Both the position numbers and the translations under genes were made by a program. A model generated the notes under the pieces. The model was not told the DNA's origin and ran no database searches. It saw nothing but the letters and a program-made list of their open reading frames with translations. Below are positions 25,502-39,300 of a stretch of DNA of 64,000 bases, in pieces. The DNA lies in NCBI GenBank assembly GCA_032718565.1, contig JAVGVS010000053.1:2142288-2206287 (forward strand), in the 5' to 3' direction. How positions within the stretch are numbered: the stretch's first letter is position 1; the number at the start of each line of letters is the position of its first letter. The stretch is from Distichodus sexfasciatus. Its lineage: Eukaryota > Chordata > Actinopteri > Characiformes > Distichodontidae.

Positions 25502-25913
25502 TCAGGCTTCATAATACTGCTTCTCTGTTCTCTTGGTGACACTGGAAGTTATTCCTCTCTGCACCATCTCCACCTGCCGCGTGATGCTACCGCTCATCTC
25601 CATGTGCTGGGTGATCTGTCTGCTTGACATCATCATACCATCTAACACACACACACAAACATACACACACCTCAGTAACTTAGTAAAATTGCAATTTATG
25701 ACGTCTTTGCAGCTTAAAAGTTGCAGCTTTAACTTTCTTTGGCCTTAACTTTACATTTGGAAGTCATAGTCTGATATACACGTTTATGTGTTGTACCTGG
25801 TGTTAAATAAGGATCTGCGAACATGGTGTGGCTTGTTTGTGTGGTGCTCTGTGTTGGCAGATTAAACACCTCTCTTCTCATCACCGATTGACTGCTGTAC
25901 TGACCCATGGATC
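25502..25913 (-). CDS. itgb4: itgb4 exons 41-42: C-terminal tail
   Basis: Residues 1899-1983. Exon 41: GQYSSQSVMRREVFNLPTQS and MFADPYLTPG. Exon 42: MMMSSRQITQHMEMSGSITR, QVEMVQRGITSSVTKRTEKQ, ending YYEA-stop. The Thr/Ser-rich, Met-rich tail diverges from the human ending but keeps the SITRxV pattern (human SLTRHV). Confidence 0.9.
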
Positions 25914-28900
25914 CTAGAAGGTACAGAGAGATAGAGAAAAGTGTGTGATGCTTACACATTTGGTTATACAAATAACATTGGACTTCTACCTCACAATATA
26001 TTTTACTACTTTATGTATATACTCTTTTGAGTAAATATGGTGTCATAAATTGGTGAAATGAGAGTTTGACTATACTATACTATTAGTATAGTATAGATTA
26101 CACTATTAATATATGTAATTCAAACTCATCAGTATGTAGTTCCTTATGATTTTTCAACCAGTTCAATCAAAAAATGTATGTTGCATGCTGTACCTCCATC
26201 TTGAGACTCAATGGTGATGATACCCTCTCTTTCTGGGCCAAAGCCCTGTGTGGTTTGGGCTTGAACTTTGAACTTGTAGGGGACGTTCTCACTCAGATCC
26301 GACACGGTCAGAGACGTTGCTGCATTGCCACTGACCTGGAACGAGCGCATATCTCCTGCAGAATCAACAGAGATACACTGTCATTTAGAAAATATTTGTT
26401 TTACTGTACATTTGCAATTTTTGTTAAGTACTCATATATCAAATTTACACGATAATGACCTCCACCATGCAGCTGTTCACAAGTTACAACGTAGCCCAAG
26501 ATCTCTCCGTTAGGTTTGCGTGGTTTATCCCAGCTGAGCTGCAGAGTCTCTGGGCTTAATGCTGTGAAGACCAAAGGCCCTGGAGCACTGGGTGTACTCA
26601 GAGTGAATGCAGAACCTGTAAACACATACACACACACTATTTAGTCTCACAAATTCTCTATATTCTGGAGAACTCCTTGCAAGTAAAGGCATATCTATGT
26701 TCTATGTGTAGCCAGTAGGGTACAGCAACGGGGGAAAGAAAGGACTTTTATTTTGACAACTTGCACAGTAGGATGACCTCCAGCCATATCTCGTGTTAGG
26801 CTGATGGAGATAAATTTCAGTTTTATTTGGTATTTTTAGTAGCAGTGAGTTTGCTATTGAGACCTTGAGTGTTTTGTGAGGTTTTTCTTTGGGAAATAAC
26901 TCACCTCTTTTGAAGATATTGTGAATTTACTGTGAATTGCTGATGTGAATCTACAAACTTTCGAGGGACTTTGTGGTTCGTTCTTACCCAACAGTATTGG
27001 TTCTCAGTACGTGTTGTGAAAGTATGTCCTTAAGGTGAAAGTCTGAATGAGTTTGTTAGTTATTTAAGACTTCAGTTTTTGGAAGGAGTTTTCAGATTGA
27101 GATCGTGGAAACAAAGTAACCATTAGTAAAATATCTTTCATTGTTAAATAAAAGGAGCTCAAATGATTGTAAAAACTGAAATTTGTTGGACCAATTCAGC
27201 TGATTCGATATTAATTAGAGGATGAAGACAGTGGTTCTAACCTGGCACGGGGCTAAGCGGACTTTTGGGATCCACAGCAGACTCAATAGTGATAACGCCC
27301 TCCCTCTCTGGGCCCCAGCCTTCTTGGCTCTGGGCTTTCACTTTGAATAGGTATGACTGGTTGGGGAGTAGGTCCTGCACCACCACAGAGTTCTGTGCAG
27401 GGTTAGTGATGTCCACACGCTTCATGTCCCCTAAAAAAGAATATTCCACACATTACTACAAATACATCGCCCAACATAAAATGCTAATAGTTTATTTTTG
27501 AATGCTTAGCACTTGTTTATAGAGGATAAAGGTAAAGATATTGCATTGTTTATTGAAAAAGACACAAATTCATTTATATGTAGCTCTATAAGTAGATCTG
27601 GATTGGTTCAGTTCAGTGGCATGTTAACAGTAGGAGTATAAATTACGATACAATATTATATCAATTTAATGGACAACAATTCAATGTCTACCGATATGAC
27701 AGTCTGTTATAATATGATTTTTAATTCAGTTCAATTCAGGAGCTAGTGATTGATAGGAGACATTAGCGTATGTTAATTTAAAACACTCAGTTCTTCTTGT
27801 AACATATAAAAAATAAATAAAACATCATAATACATTTGGCATATATGGAAACAAAGCTATGTCAGAGCTCTACCAGACATTTAAATGAAAAATAATAAAC
27901 CTTCTGTTATAATATAACATGCCTTGCTTTCTCTGTGAGGGACGTTACAATACGTATGATGTCAGATCTACATATATTTTCGTTTTGCATCAATGCTCTG
28001 GCCATTTGTAATTGAATTGATGTATCTGATGTATGTAGGTTGATATATTGTTACACCCTTTGTTAACAGTGGGTTATACACCAACCTTTAAAGTAACAAC
28101 ACTGAAGTTGACTCAGCTCTTAACATTTGGCGAAACAATGCTGCTACTGACCTCCGTTCAGCAGCTGGTATAGAACGCAGTATCCAAGAACAGGAGTGTC
28201 ACAGTGAGGCTCCTGCCAGCTGACCCTCAGGGCAGTGGGACCCAGAGCAGAAAATACCAGCCTGCTTGGGGTTTCAGGGACGCCGCGTGGCAGCCGTGTA
28301 TCTACGGGTAACCAAAAGCGCTTAGAATTAGAGCCCAGACCTTTAAATGGAGCTCAACTGTTAAATATATGTTGATCTCCTGGAGTGCTTGATAATTAAC
28401 TATCAACTATGTAAACATGATTATATGAAACCTGGTCATGTGCATCATGTCTGGCTCAGGATTAACAGGGCCATATTAGTTATATTCCGGTAGTAAATAC
28501 CCTGGCGTTCTTCAATTTCTGTTTTTCACATCAACCAAACTGGTGAGGAGTGCTTTTTTCTGCTGTACTCTCACTCCACCCACTGAATTGGTTGGCTCTA
28601 GGTACACTCACCCTGGAGAACCCTGTCCAGGTTCTGCAGAGCGTCGTTGATGTCTTCAGACTGAGTGCGAGCGCGGGAGCTCAGGCTGTAGCTGGTAGCA
28701 GTTGTTGTCTGACTGAAGCTAGAGCCACCTGCAAGTGCGCCACCATAGGCCATGGCAGGGAAGTGCAGCACAGGGCAGGACAGGGGAAGGAGGACAGGCA
28801 GACATACCATTGCACAATGAGGGACGGGGCGGACAGGGTGGAATGTTAAGTAGGAAGAAAGAGGGGAGAGAAGGACAGTTAAGCGACAGTGAGCCAAAGG

Positions 28901-31900
28901 TTCCTGCCAAAAGCTGTGATACCTGGCGACTATGACTTCAAGTATATAACAGTGGCATTAAGCTTAAGCATGGACACATACACACCTCACAAACACATAC
29001 ACACAAACCTCAAAACTTTCACTTTCAGGTTTGGGATTTCAAACGACTTACTCAGAATGTCACTGAATCCAGTAGACAAATCTCCCATGACTATGGAGTC
29101 TCTCACACCATCGCTGTCATAATAAGTCCTGTTTTCTGAACGTTTCCTCATGATGACCTCTTCCTTGTGAAGTCCTCCACTCATCTGGACATTGTGCCTG
29201 CTTGGCAAAGACCCTCCTGGAAAACATAGATATTTAGATTTAGACAATGCTGAGCAACTTACATTTCTGCATTAGGGGCTCAATGGTAGTAGTGATGCAA
29301 GTAGCATAACCACTTAGTCAGTGTTGGAGAGTAACGGAATACATGTCACATATTCAGATTACAAATTATGGGTAACTATTCCGTTACTTCAGTTACAGTT
29401 TAAATAGATGGTAATCGGAAAACAGTTACACTGTTAAAAATAATAGATTACATGACACTATTTTTCAGTTTCACATGTTTATACTCTCTCTAATAAATTT
29501 TAGCATTTCCATTAATTAGCAGAAGCCCTTCAGAAAACGCAACCAAAGATTCTAATGTAAACGTCCATTTAACGTAAGTCGCTGCAGTTGCTCACACAAT
29601 GGAGGAGTCAGAGCTGGAGCCAGCACGACAGAGCCAGGGTGTGGTTGCCACATTAATGCAGTTATAAAAAGCAAGACAATGAGGAGGTAACGTATTCAGA
29701 ATACGTTACTCACACTGAGTAATCTAACGGAATATGTTACAAATTACATTTTAAGACATGTATTCTGTATTCTGTAGAGAAAAACCTTTTAAAAGTAACC
29801 ATCCCAACACTGCTTTTAGTTTGTAAATGTGTTTCCAACCGGTAGACCCACATTGCCCAGCAATCAATTAAAAGGTAGAATTAAGTTAAATCTGTCCGCT
29901 ATATTTGCTTTGGCATAGAGAAACAATGGACCTTGTTCATCAACTGTTCTTAAGAGGAAATCTATTCTTAAAACCTTACTTAAAATCTTACTTAAGATTT
30001 GTTCTAAGGTAAGGGTAGAATCTACAAGTGCTTAAGAGCACTTTTACACAAATTTCATTGCATGCATGTTTGCACAGTATATTACTTTATGTGGTTTTCT
30101 TCAATTCTACAGCCAAAAGTGTCAAAACTAAACACAGTCTGTATGGTAATATGAACCTATATGAAACCTATATAAGATGCTGGCCAGCTAAAAATAAGAT
30201 GCTTTTAATCATGTTAAAGTATTTAGAATCATCAGTTTTAGGAAGAAGTTTTATTGAAATAAATTCGATGTGAATTCGCTTAATTGATTCTAAATACGAT
30301 TTGGGCTGATACACACCTTTGCTGTAAGTTGTGACGTCCATGGACTGATTAGAGAGTCCTGGGCGGGGTGAGAGGCTGTAATTGGTGGACGAGGTGCTGA
30401 TATTGCGTGTGAGAGAGCCACCTCCACCTGGGAACAAGAACGACTGATCCCATTTTCCATTTATCATTTGCTCTGTATGGGCAAAGAGAGGCAGAAAAAA
30501 CAAAACTAGTTTTAGCATCTTGTAAGTGAGATGCTTGAACGGATAATGCCTTGAGTTCCTCGATAGGGATGCAACAGAAAAACATGCCCAGGAGGATGAC
30601 TGCTATCTCTGGCCCAGACGACTCCCACACTGGTGCAGTCTAGAAGAAGCTTCTTTCTCCAGGGGTAGCTGTAGCAGCAGCAGCAGCTATACGGCCGGGG
30701 CAGCAGCAGAGCAACAAACAGAGAAGTCAAAATCTTCTCTACATTTTCTGCTGCTCATTGGCTATGTGCAGCAGTTTTCCACTGGTGCCACCCAAAAGCA
30801 TGACAGCAAATTGGCAGATAGTGTTTTCGAGACAAGCTAGCTATCATGAAGAGACACAGGGCATCGCAGGGTTGGGGAAGCTGGCATGCGGTCTAGCAGG
30901 GTGGTGTTCGGATCTTCACCTTGAAGAGGGTTCTGGAAAGGGCCACCTGGATGAGGGGTCTGGGAATGGGTGGGGGCCGTTGGATCGTCGCTGCCATCAG
31001 TGCTTGTACTCAGGCGGTGGGGGATGACATCAGCTGGCAGCTTCCAGGATACCGTACGGAGATCGAGGCCCGAGCCCACTAGCTGGACATGCTTCCAACG
31101 CTTGCCTTCGTGGTTCATGTTGGGGGGAAGCAAGCAAAGCAATGTAGGAAGGGTTGGCAAGCTATTGTTAGTGATGATTTTCTGGCAAAGCAACGGACGG
31201 AGGGAGGGGGAGGGAGGAAGCCCCTCTGAAGTGCCACAATGGATTTAGCTTGAGTGGTTATCCCTATAGAGTTCAGAAAGAAAAATCTAATCTGACACAC
31301 TGGTAACAGACAGAAAGACGACCAAATTGTCCAGTCTGAAGGGGAAGCAAATGACAATACAAGGGCCCAAAAAACAAAAATCAGTGGGATGAAGATATGA
31401 AGATATACAGTACAAAAAGTAAAAGAAAAATACAAACCAAATTTTTAGCATTTTCTTATATGAACAAACTATGCCTTACTGTATTGATGCTAGGGATTTA
31501 AGAACCCAATATTCTATACTAAAGTGAAAAAAGGATGCTCAATTCTTATTTATTCATTACTGTGAATAGAGCGTGGACTCTTCTGACTATGAGGAGCTAA
31601 AATACTCAGGCAAACTGACATGTTAAATTTAAATTTAAACTATTCCATCTTAATGTATTATTATTAATGTATTATTATTAATATATTATTTATTACAGTT
31701 ATTACTGTAGAATGAAATATTAAGAATTCTAAAAACAAATGTTTTGTAGTAATTAGTGAAATTCAGATATATGTGAATAAATTATCTGTTTGATTCAGAT
31801 GTAGACACAGGTATGAGAGTGTTTCTAAATGTCAGGTTTACTACCAACCTTCTGAGAGGTCAGATACACTGGGCCTGCTGCTGGGCGTGGGGGAGCGTAG

Positions 31901-33318
31901 AATTTCGTTACTGTACATGAGGAAACTGTCGTACTCGTCACCCGCCTCTGCATCCACGATGGGGATATCAGGAATGATGGGGACTGAAAGAGAATAAGCA
32001 CAAACAAAAGATGAGTAAGGAAGCTCTACATAAACAGTTTGCAGAAATACTGTAAGTTTTCCTTCATGGCAGAAATACTCCAGCCAGTTTCATATTTATT
32101 TGTCCCCATGAAGGAAAATTTGTTATCATAGCTGGAATATGTACACTACACGTTTGTTCAAATAGTTTCAGTTTCAGTCAAACAAACATGCATGACCCTA
32201 TAATGCCATTATGTCCTCTACATTAGTCACTATTGAGTCTTACAATCAGTATATCATTTGTTCATTTGTTTTTTTAAATAAAAACAAAACCCAAAACAAT
32301 GTTTTTAATATATTTGCTTCCAAAACCAAAATGAAAAACAATACATTTTCTGAGTGCTATTTTTGCACTCAAATAAAAATGAGAAAAACAGAAAATGCAC
32401 TCATGTTCCATAAAAAAAAAATCAAACACAAGCAGCGTGACTCAGATGCTGAGGTCTGTTAAAAATCACAGATGAAGAGGCTTCGATACCCTGGCCAGGA
32501 CTTGGCAGACTTATTGATAGCATGGTTTGAGATTGGGAAAATGCATGCCAAGACTTCCACCAAGCTGCAGAGCTGAAGTGTGCCCATATGCTCAGAAAGG
32601 CAATCAGAAAAGGCAAAATGGAATACAAATTCATGTTTTTCAAAAATTGGAAAAAAACTTCGTTTTTCGTTTTTTTTTTTCTTCTTTCAGTTTTTGAAAC
32701 TAACATGGTTTTGGGTTCTGGTTTTAATAAAAAAAAAAACCACAAATGAACCAGTGATACACAGGTTAAGATCTATGAAAATTCATTGCCCATTAGTTGT
32801 GAGACTCTTACTGGACATGGGTCTGTGTGGCTGGGTAGCCAGGTTGATGGTGGCATCTCGGTATGGGCCCCAGCCCACCTTAGAGCTGGCACGCACTTTG
32901 TAACAGTACGTCTGTGAGGGCTGCAGGTTCTCAATCAGCAGCATACGTTTTTTGGGATTGTCAATCTTCACTTTCTTAGAAGGTCCAATGGGCTCTATGA
33001 CAGAGGAGAGGAAGAGAATTTTAAACATTATTTTAACCTGTTCACACAGCAAGATGTTGCTTGGCTGCTACTTAGATGATGAACACCTTGTTTTCAGATT
33101 TGAGCACATTTGTTTTTATTCCAGTAACTAAAAAAGTTGTTTTTCTTTTATCGTATTAAAATAATATTTATAGAATTAATTTAATGGAATTTTTCATAGT
33201 AAAATGACAGATAAAAATCTGTCTTTATGTCAAAGCAGAACCCCTTGCGTAAACACAATGCCTACAACATGCTATAGATATTATCAAAGTTTTATCTGTT
33301 GTTTGTTTTATACTTTGT

Positions 33319-33358
<40 letters not shown>

Positions 33359-36300
33359 GGGTTTAAAATTCCGAGCATATGTATGTGCTGGATCTGTTCA
33401 ATAGTATTCTTACACTGTATGCACATAAAATTAGGTTGAAAGCATTTAATTAGATTCAGTTTGATTTGAACTGATTCAATTCAGTGCAATTAAACAGGTT
33501 TAAATACGGCAGTCATTTTAAAAAATGACAATCGTCATTTTATGTTGCTTCAGGAAAAGTACGACTTATCTGTTAATTACTGAAATTATTATTAATTATT
33601 ACAATTTTTTTAAATTAATTGATTACTCACTGTTGTTCTCATTGATGGGTGTGTAGATGACTTCATACTCTGTGATGACACCGTTTGGCTCGGCTGGCTC
33701 CGCCCAACTCAGTTGAGTGACAGTTGGTCCGATGACATTAAAGGCCAATCGGCCTGGTTCACTAGGGACTGCCGAGAGAAAACATACCAACATGCTCAAA
33801 CAAATCATGACATAATCCCCTCTCCAGGAGTAGCAGGGACAGAAACAGAAATAAAAACAGTTCTTTCCTGAGGTTCTCAGAGACAGGGTTAGTAAAGGAT
33901 AAAACCAGAAAAACTGACTAGATATTTCAGACATGCAATACTGTTGCATCTCCAAAACAGTGAAATACACTGTATAATTGTATACTGTGTATCTCTCAAA
34001 TTTAGGACAGATTATAAATACAAGGAAAACTGGATACAGCTGGAGTAGTGGAGCCTACTGAGTGTAAAATCAATCCTGACACACCGGTAGAAGACACAGA
34101 TTAGACAGAATTGTCTGATGAGGAAGCAAATAACAATGCAAGTGGTAAATAAAAACTAAGGGCTGGTAGTGGTCTGGGGTAGGACGCTCGCCTCCGGACT
34201 AAAAGGTTGTGGATTCAAATTCTACTCCCAGCACTATCCCCATTGCGTCTCTGAGCAAGGACCCTTAACCCCAAGTTGCTGTCCCTGTAATTAGGAAATG
34301 GAAGTCGCGCTGGATTAGAGCGTCTGCTAAATTGCATTAATATAAATGTAAACATCCGACCTGTACTGATCATTACAAGATGTACTGCTAGTGTTAGTGA
34401 ACAAGATAACCTGTATGAACAAAATGATGTGGATCAGATAATATGGATTTCAAGGAGTAAAATAAACTGTGAGTAAAATAAAGGAGTAAAATAAAAATGT
34501 GAATGAATGCCAGCATATTGCCGCTGAGCTCATGGCGCTATATTAACTATTGTGACTAGTAGTTTCAAGTAATCGATTACACACCATCCTCAACAGTCTT
34601 GCACTCGATTTTGTTGCTGTCCACTCCGTCGCCGAGTGCATTGTACGCGCACACTCGCATCTCGTAGTCACAGTAATGGTAGAGATTCTTTAGTTCAGCT
34701 CGAGGTTCCTTCACATTGACCTCCTGGGCCTCAGACTCCGGGTCCCCATAGATCCAGTACTTCACCTGAACATCCAGGAGGAGAAACAGACTCCTAGTAT
34801 CCATTCAAACACACACTGAAAAGCAAAACTCTTCATAGGATTTTGTCTTGATGAACCTTCATTTCTGCATCTACATTTTCAGTTGTAGATTAACTATTTT
34901 CTAACTAAGTTTGATGGTGGTGGCCAGCAACAGAGGGAAGGAGGAAGGGAGGGAAAGAGCTCAAGAAAGAAAATTTCTTTAAATAAAGAAAATTAAGATG
35001 CAATGAAAAAGTGAGATAATGTTAAAGGGTGACAAAAATATTTATATTTAATAAATAAATAGGCTATACTTTATGGACATCATATTGAATGTTTTCAATC
35101 AAAGGTGAACATTCAGATTAAGAGAAAATTATGTTACAATGTTTATATGTATTCAAATAACCATCAACAGCTCTGCATTCACTCTGAAAGAAATGATGTG
35201 GGGAAACTGGTGCATATTTCTTTCCTTCTTTTTGCCAACGCTTTCCTTTTTCCTGTGATAAGAAGACACACAATTTGCACTTGTTCTCTCTGCACCTCTT
35301 TAGAAAACTTTCTTCTTATGAAAATGCAAACGTTTTCTAAAGAGATGCTCAGAGAACAACTGCAAATTGTGTCTTCTTAGCTCAGGGAAAAGGAATGAGT
35401 TGGCAAAAAAGAGAAAACTAACATTGCTAAATATTTACAAATTTAAAATAAAGCTTCTATTAATCATATGAAATACCAACATAAGAAAATGCAGAAAACT
35501 CTGACATTATTTCAGTAAACATTTTTAAGCACTGCTATCAATCATCAGTAATTTCATAGTGAGAACCATTCAGTGGTAGACAGCTAAAAAAATCTGTACA
35601 AAACCACCACAAAACCGTTCGCCTTTACACCACTTTTAAAATACTATTGAAATATTTAAATAGAAAATCATTACTCAAACCCATAATCACCGTAACATAC
35701 ACACAATTCCACAGCACCACTAACCATGTAGCTTGTGTTCTATATCTCACTCTATGTGCCATATTTTGTCTTTCTGTTCTGTGGAAGCTGGAGCCATGTC
35801 ATCTTGTCTCTCTGTATACTTGTATACAGTAGAGATGACAATAAAGTTTACTTTGACTTTGACTTGATGTGTTTGTTTGGGTGTTGGGTCTCACCTTGTA
35901 CCCCTTGGCATTGGCCACAGGGTCCCAGTTGAGGCGGATGGATTTGGGTTCTGTACTTGAGGTTTTAATATTAGTAGGTGCAGAAAGACGTGTTGTGGTG
36001 GCTGAAAACCCTGGTTCCGAAGTCTGAACTGGAGCTTTAGGTGTCACAACAAAAAAAACTAAATTAGATGAAGACCTACTGTACATTACAGATGAGCATT
36101 AAGTAATTATTACATTTTTTGACATGATCCCCTTTTTAGTCTATTTCAACCCTTTTGAGCTGAATGAAAGAATCAATGTTACATAAATCAATATTTTCAC
36201 TTTTCTAGACCCCAAATGCTTCCCCAAACGGTTGGATCTCTTTCACCAACCGTTCCAAATTTGTTCTCACTAAGATTCTAACATCATCGTTTTCTGATTT

Positions 36301-39300
36301 GAGATTTGTGCCTAGGTAAGAAGTGCTGAAGGGCACTCTTACACAAATTTTGCTTGTTGTGTCTTCAAGAACTTAAAAGAAGTACAGTTGCCCTTAATTT
36401 AAATTCTCAGGGCAAGTCTGAACTTCTTGTTGTACAGCTGCCAGCAACGTTAATTTGGGATGACATAGATAAGGTCAAGCCCATACAGTTGAACAAAGCC
36501 AGACAGTTTTTAATTAATATGATTTCGGCATCTCTACTGTGCTTTACGAGTAAAGCAGTTTCATGGTACATCTGTTCATTCAATGAAGTCTCACCTCCAG
36601 ATTTCACAATGTTGACCAGCGTGGTCTTCCTGTCCTTGATCAAGCTGTTGGGACTGGGGTCAAACAATTGCAGCTGGAATGTTTCAGGCTTAACGGGACT
36701 CTGGTGTGCGAGCGAGTCAATCACAATGTTCTTCTCCGTGTCTCCTGGGGCAAAATTGAGCTGGCCGTTCAGGTCAAAACGAGACGATTTGTGTGTGCGC
36801 CATTTGACGGTGGAGGCGTTCTCCTTGGCCTGGGTGCGGATAACAGGGATGGTGTAGAGTGCGTCGGACAGGTCGAAGCTCTGAGTAGTGTTTTTGAACA
36901 TCACCGCACTAGGTTCTGTCAGAGTGTAGAGAAAAGATCACTAGCTTAGATGATTTATGTAAATAATAAATACATTAAAAAAATATATATAAATCAAGAT
37001 GTTGCCATTGCACACATTTTATAGTATTTGAAAATTACAGTATATTTAAAAAATATTTGCAAACTGTTTGTTTGTGACCAACAAATGTTTGGGCTAAAAA
37101 CTGCCCCGGCTCTTCTGTTTTATTGCAGTTTATTTGTATTAATGATTTATTCTTATAGTAAATAACTTGCTCTTCAGGAATTAATCAGGTTATCAATTAA
37201 GCTAAAAAAAGATCTTCAACAAAAGACATCTTTGTTTGGGATAATGAGGTTTATGGCCTCTGGTGGAGCGGTGTAAACACTAGCAATTACAATGCATCAA
37301 CACAAATGGTAACAATCAGCAAGTATATTTTTGCCGTAATAAGCTGTTTCCTGAACATCACATTATTTTTCTAATTATGAGAATGGAGAAGACAGAAGTA
37401 TCCAAACATTAACACCTGTAGGAACTAAACTTCTACACCCACTTTTTCTAATGAATCAGAATCCCTACAAAGTGACTATTAAAATGAGCTTCAACTCTGA
37501 TATATAACCAGACTGATCCAGGTTGTGATCTACTGAAGTTCCACCTGGCCGGTCGGTGAGTGTGATGGTGGTCCGTGGGTATCGTCCCAGCTTGGCTCCC
37601 TGCCGCAGGTTACTCAGTTCCATCACAAACTGTTTGGGCTCCTTGTCCAGCAGGGTGTCACTATCAGACGGCTCTAAAAGCTTCACTGCCACCATCTTCT
37701 GAGTCTCCCCTGGCGCGTACGTCAGGTCTCCATCGACGGACACATAGTCCTAAAGAAACACAGGCAACAGGGGACAGTAAGGGGACTGCTCGTGAAACTG
37801 GTTTTCATAGTAAAAAAATGAAGAACCAGATGTCAAAACACAACATAATGAAACTGTAGGTCAGTATGATTATCTTCCACAAAACTTCAGTATAATGATC
37901 AACTGTGAACCTACCTTCTTATCCTTGGCTGTGTGGTCACGGGTGGAGTAGGAGACCTGTGTACGTCCGTCTTCAATGATCTCGCGACTAATTGGGATGT
38001 TTGCCACATTGTCTTGGCGACTGAAGGTGTATGAAGGCTGAAGGAAGGTCATGATGCTCTTGGCTAAATCACACATGCGCGCACACACACACAAATTCAT
38101 GCAGACTTGTACATTTTTGACATACTTTAAGAACTATTCTAAAATATCAATAATCATGTATATACATACACATATATCAATAAACATATACCCCGTAATG
38201 TACAGCTGCTCTGTGTATTTTCTTAATCAAAAATCAATAGCTGAGGTACCATGCCTCAAAAACTAAACTATAGATTTGGAAATCAACTTTTCTATGGTTT
38301 ATTCATAAGTTTATTAAATATAAATAGCTTTAAATTACTTTTAAGAGTGCATCATAGTCTACTTTGAGCACTTTTAATTTAACATCAATGTATATATGCT
38401 GGTGGAAACATATTTTCTCAAATTTTCATGTGAATAAATATTATGAATCTTTTAAATAGATACATCTAAATGTATGTTATATACAAAAATGCTAAAAAAA
38501 TGTTTTATAGACACTTGTTCACGCTAGAGTAAAAAATAATAGGAGATTCTGCCAGTATATGCCAGTATGTTTGATGAATATTAAAGAAAACACTTAATAT
38601 GTTGTGTGTTTCACGCAAAGTTATCAAATCCCCTCTCACCGTGTTCTTTAATGACTGTGATGTTGACATAACGTTTTCCGATTTTGGCGATTCCCATAGG
38701 AACATCGATAGCCTCCACCAGCAGTTGCTTTTTATCATCGTCCTCATCCTTGACGAAAAGTGGAACCTGGACATCCACCGACTCCACACCCTCCTGCAGC
38801 TCCACAGCTCCAGACGCCTCTGGGATGCAAACAAAGCCGCAAAGCAAACCATCAGGAACACACATTACAGATGGAGATGTGGAGCACTCCCTCATCAAAT
38901 TAAAACCATCTCACTGCCAAAGGCTTGAATCAAAGGCAACTGGACTTCTTTTAGGTTCTTGAAGACGTTTTACCTCTTCTCCAAAATGCTTCCTCAGTTC
39001 TAAAAACTGAAAAGAAGTTCCAGAAATTTTACCCCTAGTGGAGTTGTCACCTTGGAGGTTGTCCTAAGAGTCTTTTAGCCATCAACCTGCCATTAACCGA
39101 GATATTATGGTGACGCAAGCCAAGATGTGAATTAATGCGTGAGTTCTTACAGTTACCAGAGAGCCAAGGTGTGAACCATTTCTAGAATATTGCTTCACTT
39201 GTTCATCACAAGAATCACTGGTCATTTTAAATTGCACAGCAATTGGATCTCAAGATATAGGTATAGCTATAGATATAACCACCCATAGGTGGCTAAGAAT

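Noticed and set aside
30500..31000. CAG/CTG-rich patch with minus- and plus-strand frames
   Set aside because: Short GCA-repeat noise between itgb4 exons 33 and 34; no splice sites or family match support a separate gene.
31825..32007. Minus-strand frame over itgb4 exon 32 (SFLISPSWMQRRV)
   Set aside because: Shadow frame; the phase-1 join gives PIIPDIPIVDAEAGDEYDSF, which matches human.
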